A stretch of DNA of 64,000 bases from positions 6,913,395-6,977,394 of the forward strand of contig OX336345.1 in NCBI GenBank assembly GCA_946902875.1, in the 5' to 3' direction. This DNA is from Nematopogon swammerdamellus (Eukaryota > Arthropoda > Insecta > Lepidoptera > Adelidae). A model generated the notes under the pieces. It did no database searches, had not been told where the DNA came from, and was given only the letters and a program-made list of their open reading frames with translations. This document shows, in pieces, positions 1 to 10,844 of this stretch; within the stretch, counting starts at the first letter, position 1, and every line of letters starts with the position of its first letter. Position numbers and translations under genes: made by a program.

Positions 1-283
1 ACTATTATATTTGAAAACTGTTTATATACCATGTCACCATGGGGTTACCGTTCCCAATGGGGTTTGCAAAGACAACGGATCTTCACGTGACTTTATATTT
101 TACTCCAGGGCCCGCTTCGTTATTACCCGCTTGAGCTTTAGTAAAAATGTAAATGTAATATATTTATGAACTTGTCATTCATGTTATAAATTATTTTTTT
201 TATAGTAATATTGTGGGGTTATTAAAAACGGTGTATAAAATAGCCCAGTAAATGTGAAATGATTAGGTTAGGATAAGTAGTTA
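1..283. other. AT-rich stretch, no feature recognised
   Basis: Low-complexity AT-rich sequence with no credible reading frame and no repeat that I can match elsewhere in the window. Confidence 0.5.
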
Positions 284-470
284 AAAAAACCCCCGACCCT
301 TAAAAAGTCAAAAATAATTTCTGTTTACTTAATTAAAGGAGTCGGGAGACCGCTAAGTAAATTCCCGCGCAGCTCTGAGTTTTTATATTTTATTTACTTA
401 GCGGTCCCCCGACTCCTTTAATTAAGTAAACGGAAATTATTTTTGACTTTTTAAGGGTCGGGGATTTTTA
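284..470. repeat. Foldback (hairpin) repeat, ~78-bp arms
   Basis: Positions 284-361 and 393-470 are near-perfect inverted repeats. Both arms contain GACCCTTAAAAAGTC, an ATTAAAGGAGTCGGG block and CCGCTAAGTAAA, and they flank a ~30-bp spacer (CCCGCGCAGCTCTGAG). The spacer plus one arm edge recurs at about 2340-2380, so this is a dispersed family. The arrangement is that of a foldback MITE or an inverted pair of one repeat end. No coding content is seen. Confidence 0.75.
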
Positions 471-473
471 AAT

Positions 474-700
474 TTTTAATTTAACTTTTATTTCAAGCTT
501 TTTTAAAAAAACCGCATGAAAATCGGTCCACTTTTTGAGATAACAATTTTTTTTATTACTTAATTACTTGATTACTTGAATACAAACATAGCTAAGAACC
601 ATCCCGATTAAACAAGCTTCCTAATAAAAAAAACCGCATCCAAATCGGTCCATCCGTTTGGGAGCTACGATGCCACAGACAGACACACTCACACACACAC

Positions 701-739
<39 letters not shown>

Positions 740-795
740 CACACGTCAAACTTATAACACCCCTCCTTTTTTTTCGTCGGGGGTTAAAAATGACC
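474..795 (+). repeat. RTE-like repeat 3' portion with CA microsatellite
   Basis: The segment contains AACCGCATCCAAATCGGTCC, GGGAGCTACGATGCCACAGA, a CA-rich microsatellite (~682-740) and a terminal CCTCCTTTTTTTTCGTCGGG block followed by GTTAAAAA. The same order of motifs occurs at 2319-2605 without the CA expansion. Ends of the form 'CTCC-TTTT-GTCGG-TTAAAAA' are typical of RTE-clade non-LTR retrotransposons and their non-autonomous relatives. The clade is my inference. Confidence 0.6.
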
Positions 796-1525
796 AGGGT
801 GCATGGCTCAATTAAATGTAGCTCGGCATCCGACCTCGCCTGAATTGACTGACTGATTTCGAAAAATTGTGTGTAAAATTCTTAGAGTATAAACTTAGTG
901 ATTATTGCCATGTCATATATTTTTGAAATTGCTTCAATAATGTGATACTTGATTTATTTTAAAGCAAAAAAAAATTTTGGTTCACGGGTACCCGTTACTT
1001 TCCACCGAACTTTCACAAATTAATCTGTGGCCTTTCTGCGTATTTTGGCTACAGTTTCATCAAAATCGCTTTAGCAGATCCGGAGATATGTGACAGACAG
1101 ACGGACAGACTGATAGACACCAGAGCGAGCCTATAATTTCAATTTCACATGTTGCAACGGGACCCTAAAAACCGTCCCGCAATTTCTTTCATAAGGTAAA
1201 GTACTACTTGCAAACACTATTCAGCAACTTGTCCAGTAAAATATTTCACATTTCTTCCCCCCTTCTTTGCTCCATCCACCCCTATGACAGGTCACCCTAG
1301 TGTGTACAATGGGACGTATTTTGTCAAGGAATCGGACCAAGAATGTAAGTAAGCAGTCCGTTTGCACACCCTTCAGATACGAGGAGACCCTTGCAGAGGT
1401 CGTGAGGATTTCTTAGCCTTTGTGTTCTGTATTTGTGAAGAATTATTTTAACCTACACATTAGAAAAGCTAGTATTGTTGACCTGAGGGTTGGCCTGTGT
1501 GTGAGAGAGCATCTACAAAAAAAAA
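796..1525. other. No gene; fragmentary repeat motifs only
   Basis: A partial repeat with GACAGACAGACGGACAGAC lies near 1092-1110, a motif common to several insect repeats. Nothing else is recognised and there is no coding frame. Confidence 0.4.
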
Positions 1526-1526
1526 T

Positions 1527-1573
1527 ACCATCGAATTGAGAACCTCCTCCTTTTTTTTGAAGTCGGTTAAAAA
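1527..1573 (+). repeat. RTE-type 3' terminal tail
   Basis: CATCGAATTGAGAACCTCCT, then a T run, then GAAGTCGGTTAAAAA. The same tail occurs in reverse orientation near 60925-60985. It is an isolated 3' end with no coding part attached. Confidence 0.55.
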
Positions 1574-1689
1574 TAGTTGGAGTCCCGTTCAGTTCAGTGT
1601 AGCTGCCACGGCCAAAGGTTGTATTGGTATGTCACCTAATTGACATAGGAAAATGGTGTAATTCCTGTAAGTCCCATAAATCACAAAAC

Positions 1690-1795
1690 TTTTTAGGGTT
1701 CCGTAACCAAATGGCAAAAACGAAACCCTTATAATTTCGTCCTCTCCGTCTGTCTGCCCGCCCGTCCGTATGTCACTGCCATTTTACTCAGAGAC
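1690..1795. repeat. Partial family-H-like repeat
   Basis: AGGGTTCCGTAACCAAATGG is followed by a CCGTCTGTCTGCCC/CCGTCCG block, as in the family-H copies at 39045-39940 and 61340-61620. It is a fragment only. Confidence 0.5.
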
Positions 1796-1799
1796 TATT

Positions 1800-2318
1800 G
1801 GCATTATATAGATGCAATTTGGGAGGACGGTAAGTTAAATTTTCATCTATTTATTAAAATACAACTTGACACAGTCAGTAAAACTAATTAAATAAAATTA
1901 ACCTAATAAATAATAAAAAGTAAATAATTACACTATTACTTAAGTAAAAAATTTCGTCTAACTCAGTCGACTCCGCCACAGTACCCAAATACGCTGGCTG
2001 CGTTGCCCCTTTGAATGGCTAGCCCTATTCGCTGAAAGAAGAAAGACTTGGCACGTCGGTCACCAGACTTATCAATAAGGAGCTAGACGTTTCCGAAAGT
2101 CCTTGAGTCGGATGACCACAGGCCAAGTGTTATTATAATAACATTTATTATTCTATTTATTTGTACCAAAAGGTTGGCGCAATTTTTTTAAAGTGCATTA
2201 AACATATTTTGATTTGATTTTCATTTTATGAACCGCTATACAATGATGTCGTAAGATTAATAAAAAAAATTGATTAATATTACTATAACTGATAATAACA
2301 CCGTTATATAAAAATAAA
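1800..2318. other. No feature recognised
   Basis: AT-rich DNA without a defensible reading frame, RNA or repeat match within the window. Confidence 0.4.
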
Positions 2319-2605
2319 AAATAATTTCCGTTTACCGCCAAGTAACCGCTAAGTAAATACCCGCGCAGCTCTGAGTTTTTATATTATAATCTGTCCATCC
2401 GTGAGACGTAATTTTTGTTACTTCATAATTACTTGATTACTTGATTACTACTATTAACATAGCTAAGAACCATCCCGATCGAACCAGCTTTCTAATAAGA
2501 AAAACCGCATCCAAATCGCTCCATCCATTTGGGAGCTATATTGCCACAGACAGACAGAGGCGTTAAACTTATAACACTCCTCCTTTTACGTCGGGGGTTA
2601 AAATC
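2319..2605 (+). repeat. Second copy of the RTE-like repeat
   Basis: It carries the same motif order as 474-795: the CCGCGCAGCTCTGAG spacer sequence, AACATAGCTAAGAACCATCC, AACCGCATCCAAATCG, GGGAGCTATATTGCCACAGA and TCCTCCTTTTACGTCGGG, then GTTAAAA. It lacks the CA microsatellite. The foldback spacer sequence precedes it here too, which suggests the hairpin at 284-470 and this tail belong to one family. Confidence 0.6.
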
Positions 2606-3189
2606 TAAAAAAAACGGCATCTAAAATTAAACTACATAATAATTATGTATATGTATGCATCTGCAACTGTTTAAAATTCATTGGCGAAATTCAAATAGGG
2701 CGCTTTCGATTATGGCAACCCTAAGAACTAAATTACACGTATTTAAATTTTATTTCACATTCTCGCTCGAATAATAAAACAGTTCTAAGTCCGGACGCCA
2801 ATTGCGACCACTATTGTGTATTTCTCCCCAGAGCGAGGTCATTCCTAAGGGAAATAAAGCGATTCAATCGGAGGTAGAGATTAGGGGCAATAGACTTTTT
2901 ATCCAATAAAAGTAATCGCCGCCTTTGTGCGAGATTCCAATGGAATATTTTAAAGCAGCGTCATCGAGTTTGTACTTTAAACTAATTTGATCGCGCCCCT
3001 AAAACGTTGAAGAAAAGTTGAGTGGGTAAATTTGGACTATTGAGAAAGGTGGAAGAATGGATGATAGAAGACTAACGAAAGAAATTTATGGATCGATTGT
3101 GAGTGAAAGATTCGGAAAGGGTCGCCCTAGACGCACGTACCTAGACCAGATCGGGCATGTGCTCAAATAGGTTCAAGTTTCGGGTCCTT
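2606..3189. other. No feature recognised
   Basis: No repeat or coding region identified. Confidence 0.35.
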
Positions 3190-3325
3190 CAAGAGGGGCG
3201 TGAAAGGCACTGGTCAGGTCGGCATGGCATTCGTAACCCCCGCATACGACCGAATGTCTAATGGGCGTCGTTAGTCACCTCATGGGTGGCACAGCGCCAC
3301 ATGTCGCGCTTTCAATAAAAAGAAA
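3190..3325 (+). repeat. Repeat family D, copy 1
   Basis: It contains GGTCGGCATGGCATTCG, CGACCGAATGTC, GGGCGTCGTTAG and TGTCGCGCTTTC, then an A-rich end. Related copies lie at 43150-43240 (same strand) and 11054-11345 and 46605-46985 (opposite strand). The family ends in CGCGCTTTC followed by an A-rich tail, so it is probably a retroposed SINE- or LINE-end family. It is not classified further. Confidence 0.6.
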
Positions 3326-3329
3326 TCCG

Positions 3330-4540
3330 TAGTACCCATAACCGACGAGCATGTATGAAGAAAATTATGAGAGTGGAAGAGGCGGCAGAGGTGTGTCAGG
3401 ATCGTAGCACGTAGAGATCCGTTGTCTCTGCCTACCCCTCTGGGAAACAGGAGTGACCCTATGTCTGTATGTTGTTTGAGAAAATTTGGAATATTCCGTA
3501 CGGATACGGAATCCTTAAGACTGCGGTACTACAGCGTGAGGCACAATTTTCAAAATTTGGCACATTTTCGTTTCGGTTTTTTGTTCAACGAATTTCAAAA
3601 ATATATATATTAAAAAATCCTGTCTAAAAGTTGACCATATTTAAAAGTTGGTGACAGATTTTTATTTTTATTTATGTCAATTAATATACGAAAAGAAAAA
3701 TCACAAACGTGCTACTAAATGGTCCTAAATACTCCGAAATGCTCTCTTTGTTTCGAAATTGCAGCTTTCTAAAACATTATTTTGAGTTTACACAAATTGC
3801 AGATGATGTAAGATAAAATTATACTTCTTTTGACAGATTTGGATATTCGTGTTATGTAAATTGGTTTAACAAACTTTGAACAAATACTATAAAACAAGCG
3901 AACGATTTGATATTCAAAATGCGCCATATCAGTGCGCATTTTGATGCTGTAGTGTAGTACCGCGCTCTTAAAAAGTAAATAACCAAGTAGGTACCAACAT
4001 ACTTTAGTAAAACTTTATAATAATAATTGCCAATTAAAAAGTGAAGGTGAAGGCAGCACTGTTCTTTAGAAAACCGCACTAAAAACAACTATTATGTACT
4101 TATATTTAATATCAAATAATTTGATGCGCAATAAAACTTTACATTTCATTTTTATTGTCGTTTTCATTTTCACATTAAACGATATAAAAATGCTTCCTAA
4201 ATCAATTAAAATTGCACCTTGTTACCTCTAGATAGAGCTCATGTTGTTTCTTGCATGTATAGCCACGATCATACGGTCGTTATGGCATTATTAGATATAA
4301 TAACATATTTAACTTGCTCAGTATTCGCACGACCTGAACAATGGAAAGTGTACAATAATAGCTGTCGGAAACTGCATATACCACTGATCTATAGTACCTA
4401 GTTGAGCCTTTCTCATACATGAATGCCGAAAAAACATGTTACCGACCAATTCAAATACCCAGTGAGCTTCTCCTCAACCCAAAGTTTAGTTTGGAAAGAA
4501 TGTTACATTGCATTAAACTCGCCTTTTGTCCATCGATCTT
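3330..4540. other. No feature recognised
   Basis: AT-rich. Short reading frames here (for example 3852-4088 minus) lack any recognisable motif and are what chance would give. Confidence 0.4.
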
Positions 4541-4546
4541 TTTATC

Positions 4547-5030
4547 GTGCGAGCAACATAAAGCTGTCCTGCTCGCGTGCGGGTGCGACGGCTGAAGACG
4601 CGGCCAGTAGGAAACACAAAAAAAACGAAGATATTAGGTGCAACTACTGGTTCGTGGCTTTCGCCATCGAAATATTTTGGACGTGGTCGGAGGAGGCCAA
4701 GGCCTTCGTCCTTGAGGTGGGTTCCAGGATGGTGACCGTAACTGGAAACCCGTGTTGCCTCTCGTATCTCCGGCAACGAGTTAGTCTGGGGATACAGAGG
4801 GGCAACGCGGCCGCCATCCTGGGAACCTGGGAACCATCCCGGGGACGACGCCCCTTGAGGAAGTATATAATTTATAAGTTAGTTTTTAGTTTTTAGTGGG
4901 TTTTAGTTATAGTTTTTTAATTAGTTATATTTGTCTTTAAAATTTATTTGATAGGTAGTTTAAGTTTATTTAATAATTTTAATTTATAAATTGTAAATAA
5001 ATATTCTTTATATGATTATATTTCAATAAA
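4547..5030 (+). pseudogene. Non-LTR retroelement ORF C-terminal fragment with 3' UTR, copy 1
   Basis: A frame within 4423-4896 encodes a segment with RAGATAEDAASRKHKK, then FVAFAIEIFWTWSEEAK, then TGNP...YLRQRVSLGIQRGNAA and AAILGT. The copy at 45575-45960 gives AVETLGSLCEEAKGF and QRISMAVQKGNAASVMGT, and a third reversed copy lies at 50930-51335. This 'AVETxGxW...RGNAASVMGT' C-terminus recurs at the end of invertebrate retroelement proteins. Copies 1 and 2 also share the AT-rich 3' sequence TTAGTTATATTTGT with GATAGGTAGTTT and a final AATAAATA, consistent with a shared LINE 3' UTR. No RT domain is present, so this is a 5'-truncated dead copy. The exact clade is not recognised. Confidence 0.6.
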
Positions 5031-6450
5031 AAAAAACTTAAAGTATATTTGATTTCATGTATTTGAATTGAGCTTTCTCTGCTGAAGTTCACAATTTACT
5101 GATGCTTGTGTTGTGTGATTCACCTTATCGTCTTATGTCTGCAAAAACGCAAGGGAGGAGCGTCAGCGCATTCATAGCATGAGACACAATATTTACACAA
5201 TACACACATTACATCTGCATAAACAATCTCCAGCTACAAATATTGTTCTACAGAAAATCAGTGGTCTCTTTGAGTGTATCCATGTTGATATTTTCACGTG
5301 AAGGCACTACATTGTTCACTGGCAGGGCAGGTAACATGTTCCATATACAGATATACTATCACAGTATCTAGCTTTTGCGAAGGCGAAGGCTTCTGTACTA
5401 AGTACAGGTGAATACTTTTGGTGTAATTGAGCAGTGCCTGTCGAGTTCTTAGGAAAAACAGTGCCAGCCCATGCCACCGAAGCGTTGGTTTTTGTGTGTC
5501 TAGATGCATACACCGCAGCGCACAACGCCTGACGTCTGCGAACGAACAGTCATCGAACAACGTACAAACACGCCGAATGCTCGACTCCGAAGTTGCCTCA
5601 ATCATTAATGCTATCACTCTGTCTATCTTATTTTATATTATGTCTTATGGTACTTAGCTATGTTCGCAAATCAATAGCTTGCGTCTTAAAACCCGACTTA
5701 ATTTCTTCCGCAGAACGAACGCGATACAGTCGCGAGCGAGAAAATAAAATTGTAGACGAGGCATAGAGCAGGTGAAAGTAATTTATCATTTGTGCACAAA
5801 GACGAAATTACAAAATATATCCATCTCTGTCAGACTTGTGCACCCTCGTATCTTTATCAAGAGACGTGTTACAAGCCGGCCGATACAAATTATGTGCGTA
5901 CATTATGCTGATGAGGACAAAGTAAGTAATTATTGTCCCAGATCGCCCGCTTAATATTAGCACCACGCGATTACTTAGCTCATAAGGTACAAACATGATT
6001 TTTTCAGGATTTTATACGGCAAGATCCTGTAGAGCGCTCTGTCGTGTAATATTATTAAATTTTTTTCTCAAATATTATGATGCAGTCGTCGGTGAGTCAG
6101 TATCACCAAATTGATTCATTGAAGAAAATTAAACGGTTTCACCATGATAATCGCAATTCTATCGTTTTGAATTCTGCAGTCACGAGTGTATAGTGAGTGT
6201 GATGCGATAGAAGCCGTGTCACGTGAGCAGTGTGACAGGCGTGACACCAGACGCGGCTTATTGGCCGTTTACGTCGCGCCGGATCGTCACGAGGAACTGA
6301 GATGTGGTTATGGCGAAATAGAACCATAGAATCTAAGAATAGTGTGAAGATATCACGCACCTATTAACGCTTGAGACAAAAAACAAACACAGGGTGTTAA
6401 AGGTTAAATATCCAAAAGGCGAGTTCATTGGTATTATACGTAACTCTAAT
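5031..6450. other. No gene recognised
   Basis: Overlapping frames on both strands at 5294-5657 and 6139-6360 carry no domain or motif and overlap each other. I see nothing supportable here. Confidence 0.4.
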
Positions 6451-6451
6451 C

Positions 6452-6551
6452 GGGACATTATAACCCTAGTAGGGACATTATAACCCTAGTACGGACATTA
6501 TTACCCTAGTAGAGACATTATTACCATAGTAAGGACATTACACCCTAGTAA
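6452..6551. repeat. Minisatellite, five 20-bp units
   Basis: Five tandem copies of a 20-bp unit, consensus GGGACATTATAACCCTAGTA, with one to three substitutions between units. It is non-coding. Confidence 0.85.
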
Positions 6552-6555
6552 GGTT

Positions 6556-7699
6556 ATATATAGGTATCAATGGGCGCGTTGAATGCTACGAAGCATTTTT
6601 TTAACCTTTGGAATGTGGCAGACACGCTCGTTCGCTCGACGACTATACCTATCTATTACCTATAGCCTATAGGTAGTTTATAGTTTTATATGCCCTCTCA
6701 AAGTCTTTTTCTTTTTTTTTAAACGGTTGAACAGATTAAAAACAACATTATTTCAGAAAGAATTTTTTTTTTAAAGGAAGGAAAGAAATTTCAATTCGAT
6801 CCGACCAGTAGTTTAGGAGTTATAGGCATTTATTGGTTTTCGAAGTCTTTTTTGTAAAGACTATGACTAGACTACATCAATTGTGCATATTATTCATTGA
6901 CGTTGCCACAGGTGGAAGGCGGCCGAGTGACTATCACCTGATACCTGGTTTGCAGAGATTGGTTGAGCGGTTCGTGAGATAGTGGTATGCCGAAAGTATT
7001 AAAAATTACGGTAGATTTTTGCAAATGGCACGGGTAAGACATTACCTACATAGGGATTCCATGTCAAAATCACCAATTAGTATGATTTCCTTGGTGCGTT
7101 TCTATGAAATATTGTTGGCCCGTGACTACTGGTAACTAAAACAAAACGGACTGCGGTTGCTGGCATATTCACGGATGGTGGAGGAGACCCAGCTGGTATA
7201 GTCTATGTTAGAAGTGCACTATCCGTTCATTCGCTAGTGTCGCAGCACAGCGCGCAGGGGAGTGCGACGGTAATCAAAATGTTTTATGATTATGTCTTAA
7301 CTAACGCCATGCTCGTGAGCCCTTTATGACAGAATGAACACGTAATTTGGTCTGTATCTTGGCATGGCACTAGGATATTACCGTGTAGTGTTTCGAGCAA
7401 AATGTTCCTATACATTTTTGTGGCCGTCATTTAAAAAAAAAAGGTAAAGGGTTTATAAAACGTTTTATTTAGATTTTGAAAAAAGTAACAAAGGCAAACG
7501 TTGTTTATTTTATTTACCATAAAATTGTGGTAGTAATTACTGAACCATCTTTATTTGTCTGTTTAATAATTTTATTTTGATGTAAGTATAGAAAATGTCT
7601 TATGTGCCTAGTTAGTGAGTTTATTTAATCGGGGCCCATCTGAAAATAGCGCTATAGGCAATAGGTCGCTATGTGCACCTATAGCACAATCATGTTGAA
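6556..7699. other. No gene recognised
   Basis: AT-rich with short homopolymers. No repeat in this span matches another part of the window with confidence. Confidence 0.35.
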
Positions 7700-8000
7700 A
7701 TGGGCGTAATAGCCCGACTGCATCTCTCTCCGTGCATGTCGTAAAAGGCGACTAAGGCATAATAACAAGATACCGTGCTAAAGGACGACAGGTTAGCAAC
7801 CTCTCACCTTGACACGGTCCTTCCACCGAGTCATGCAGAAGGTGAGTATTCGTGCCTTACTTGCTGCTTGATAGCTATCTTGTCCTAAAACATTGCTAAA
7901 TTTGGCGGTCAGTGTTGTGCTGTAAATTAACAAGAGTAATTGCAGCACAACACGTATTACTCTGTTTAACCCAATTTTCGGAATACAGCGTGTGAATGTA
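7700..8000 (+). repeat. Repeat B, copy 1 (diverged, nearly full length)
   Basis: The order of blocks matches the better copy at 37443-37785: GCATCTCTCTCCGTGCATGT, TCGTAAAAGGCGACTAAGG, CACCGAGTCATGCAG, CGTGCCTTACTTGCTGCTTG, the internal hairpin region (GTGTTGTGCTG ... CAGCACAACAC) and ATACAGCGTGTGAATGTA at the end. The family ends in a short (ATGT)n-like run. It is non-coding. Confidence 0.8.
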
Positions 8001-8060
8001 AGTATTTATGGTTTTGTATATTTTTGTTTCTTTAGTACATTTCTTTATACCGAGTACATA

Positions 8061-8652
8061 TGTTTTATCTCACGAGCGCGGGAAAGCCACGCTTGTGTGT
8101 GTTTAAAAAAAACACACACAAGTGTTTTGGTGGTTTAAAAAAAATTACCAGGGTTAATTTATAGAGATGCATCGCTACGCGACGCATCTTCTATGAGTTA
8201 ACCCTAACCTAATGTTGAGGCGGTGCAACCTACATCACAGATGTGCATGTGCCTATATTTCAACTAACAATCTTCAGTGAACGCCAATGATGTATATTGC
8301 CCCGAGACGCTCGTTGCAAGCGTCATCTCCCGCCCGCCCCGCGCGCTCTTTAGAAATACAATCTTACTAACCATAATTAGTAAAATTATAATTTTACTAG
8401 ATATCTAAGAGATGAAGCAGTAAAATTGTAAGAAATTATAGCATTTTACAATCTTTCTAAGGTAGTCTAGTAAAATTATAATAATGCTAACTTTAACCAG
8501 TAAGATTGTGAATTTTTGCTTTGACTCACAATAATACGAAGGATTATGATTTTACTAGTAAAATTATAATTTTACTAATCTTATGATAATACTGCGACAT
8601 CTATACGCATTACAACTACAAGTATGGCTCACCCGCGCTCGTGAGATAAAAC
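8061..8652. mobile_element. TIR element (~590 bp, MITE-like)
   Basis: The ends are inverted: GTTTTATCTCACGAGCGCGG near 8062 and its reverse complement, ending GCTCGTGAGATAAAAC, near 8650. The similarity extends about 35 bp with a few mismatches (GCCACGCTTG/GCCATACTTG). The interior is AT-rich and holds a smaller inverted repeat (8152-8210, AGGGTTAA ... TTAACCCT) and repeated AGTAAAATTATAATTTTACT palindromes. There is no transposase, so it would be mobilised in trans. No clear target-site duplication could be assigned. Confidence 0.7.
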
Positions 8653-8726
8653 ACCTGTAGTTGATGGCACTTTTTATTATGTTTCCTTCTCTCTCTTTTT
8701 CTACAGTAATTTATTGAAACACGATG

Positions 8727-8950
8727 AAAAACCGGCCAAGTGCGAGTCGGACTCGCGCACCTAGGTTAGGCACGACAAAAAAAAAACTGAAAAAAAAACA
8801 TGTTTCTTGTATGGGGACCCCCCTTAATTTTTGATCTTTTCTATATTTTATTATACCTATTCCAGTTCCCAAGATACAGCAGTAGGACATACAGACAGAC
8901 GTCGTAGACTTAACAATAGGCTTCCGTACGAGATACGGAAACCTAAAAAT
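8727..8950 (+). repeat. Repeat family H copy (near full length)
   Basis: It starts AAAACCGGCCAAGTGCGAGT, then CGGACTCGCGCAC, then a GTTTCTTGTATGGGG block. It ends ACAGACAGACGTCGTAG, CTTCCGTACGAGATACGG and AACCTAAAAAT. Further copies are at 39045-39940, 40105-40320, 47985-48085 and 61340-61620. This family is abundant in Lepidoptera by my recollection. The short reading frame at 8857-9039 minus is a shadow of it. Confidence 0.75.
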
Positions 8951-9182
8951 TTATGAAACTTTAGATAGACAAGAAAGGAAACCGGTCTAAAGTCTAGGCA
9001 CGAAATCATATGAAATAGAATAAGTAAGTATTCATTCAAAAAGATGCCTCAAATGTCATCAAAGCGACAGGGGCGTAACCGCAAACGCTATTGCGCCTTT
9101 CGTAATACGAAATTGAATACGTGAGGTGATTCGACCGCAGGCAAAATATTCGAAAGTGAGGAAGCGGCATCTACGTTTGTTA

Positions 9183-9532
9183 GCCTCGGTAGCTCGGTGG
9201 TGCGATCGGTCGACTGTTGTTAAGCAACCCTGAGCGCGCTCAGCTCAGTACATACCTGGATGGGTGACCTCTCCACCGTTGGAGGCTAACCGTGGTGCAG
9301 ATTCCACGTAAAACTTTAGGCCCCTTCACCACAGCACTGAATAAAACGTTGTCGGTCGAAACGGCTATGTAAATAGTTCGTGTTTTCCGTCCAGTTCAGT
9401 GCAGCCGACATGAAATGAAGGAAAACACTGACATGGCACCTAGTTCACGCGGTGTTATGGGCTGACACCACAGATTTTGTAGGTGATGTAGCCAAGCCAA
9501 CCGTGTCAGTTTCAATATAAATAAATAAAAAA
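9183..9532 (+). mobile_element. SINE-A copy 1
   Basis: The head has a tRNA-like A box (GGTAGCTCGGTGG), then a 5S-rRNA-like block (GTTAAGCAACCCTGAGCGCG, then CTGGATGGGTGACC) and a degraded B-box-like region. The body has CCGCACTGAAT-type sequence, CGGTCGAAACGGCTATGTAA and GTCCAGTTCAGTGCAGCCG. The tail is GTAGGTGATGTAGCC, CCGTGTCAGTTTCA and an A-rich end. It would be transcribed by RNA polymerase III and retroposed by a partner LINE. Confidence 0.85.
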
Positions 9533-9540
9533 GTTGTCAA

Positions 9541-9845
9541 CTTTGGTAGCTCGGTGGCGCGATGCCTCGGTGCGAGATCTCCGTAGCTAAGCAACGTACG
9601 TAACGTAAGTACGGTGGACTTTGCCTGAGTGACCGTTCAACCGTTGAGGCTGCCCGTGGTTCGGATTACACGTATAGCTGCAGGTCCCTTCCCTTACATG
9701 TTCTAATTGGTTTTAGGGTATGACCACCGCACTGAATGAAAGTTAAGTCGAAGCGGATTGTAAATAGTTCATGTTTCCATCCAGTTCAGTGTAACCGGCA
9801 TGACCAAAGGGAAACACTGACATGGCATCTAGTTCATTAAGTACA
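9541..9845 (+). mobile_element. SINE-A copy 2 (3' truncated)
   Basis: It begins TTTGGTAGCTCGGTGGCGCG, with a decayed 5S-like block (CTAAGCAACG ... GAGTGACCG) and a B-box-like GGTTCGGATTACACG. It continues through AGGTCCCTTCCCTT and CCACCGCACTGAATGAAAG to TGACATGGCATCTAGTTCAT, where similarity stops before the usual tail. It lies directly downstream of copy 1, in the same orientation. Confidence 0.8.
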
Positions 9846-10135
9846 TATATCAAGGATTATGTGACTTCATGTACAGTAGTCATCAAGAATAGCATCAACA
9901 ATGTAGCTCAAAGTGTGTGATGGTGTGGTGCCTCCTACCTTGATGATGATGATATAGTCTCCGCCCGCAGCCGCACCTTCGATAGCTCAGTCCTTACAGG
10001 TAAGTTAGTGGTCGTCGGCACGTCCGATGTCCGAGGATCCGCTGGGCCCAGCTTCGCACACACATCGGAACTACACTCAATACTGCCGTTATAGGTCAAC
10101 CACCTCTGAGAGCTTACATCGCGGATGTAGTAGGC

Positions 10136-10552
10136 TTTTTTTTATGTAATCCGGTATGGGTGGCTGAGTCAGAGGGGCCAAAGCACATGCTCTGACTAGC
10201 CAATATCACCTCCGAGAAGGTAGGTGCCATACCGGAGACTTCCCTGGATTGCTGGCTATACTGGACTAGAGGAGAACACAACCGAGGCTGCTATGCGGCC
10301 ATCTTACATCCAGTACGGTGGTACCAAACCAGTCGGCTACAATTTGAGCCTACCACCTAGTAAGGGGCAAGGGAAGGGACCTGCAGTTTTACACCGGTTC
10401 CGAACGGTGAAGCAGCAGGTGTAGGTACACCTACACCTGCACGTAATTTTTTTCGTCAGAAAAAACTCATTGGTACCTACACGGCGACCGGATTCGAACC
10501 GCGGACCTCCCGCATGAGAAGCCGATGCCCAAACCACTCGGCCACCCGCCGC
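10136..10552 (-). mobile_element. SINE-C copy 1 (full length, tRNA-headed)
   Basis: Read on the minus strand it begins with a tRNA-like head (10552 to ~10482), passes through a central block shared with SINE-A (GTAAAACTGCAGGTCCCTTC, CTTACTAGGTGGTAGG, TTTGGTACCACCGTACTGGA), then a family-specific body (AAGATGGCCGCATAGCAG, TGTTCTCCTCTAGTCCAGTA, TCTCCGGTATGGCACCTACC), and ends CCATACCGGATTACAT plus an A run. It is the most complete copy in the window and the reference for the others. Confidence 0.85.
10482..10552 (-). other. tRNA-like SINE head (Leu/Ser type), not a functional tRNA gene
   Basis: The minus strand carries a perfect A box (TGGCCGAGTGG) and a perfect B box (GGTTCGAATCC) about 45 bp apart, flanked by short acceptor-like complementary ends (GGCG ... 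CGCC). An anticodon-arm-like stretch (CGGCTTCTCATGCGGG) lies between. The A box is of the type seen in tRNA-Leu/Ser. It is followed directly by SINE body and is not a free-standing gene. Confidence 0.75.
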
Positions 10553-10844
10553 TTATGTGAAACGTGTGAGTTTTCAATATAATATTTTTTTTTATAACGA
10601 AATAGATGTGTGACATGTATAACAGTTCTGATTGTTTTAATACTTTTCCTCGCAAGGTAATCGTATCGAGAGCCAGTGACGAAAGTGTTGGACCGAAAAC
10701 GTGTTACGAGACTCATCTGCAAGTCGGAATACATTTTTCAAGGCAGTGGCTTGAAAGTTCGCGACTATTGGTGCGGAAAATTCGAATTGACGCCGATGTT
10801 AGAATACGTTATGTGAGATTATGAGAACACTACAAATACAAAAA

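Noticed and set aside
10482..10552. Functional tRNA gene
   Set aside because: The boxes are good, but the sequence runs straight into SINE body and a second degraded copy (38870 region) exists; no terminator follows.
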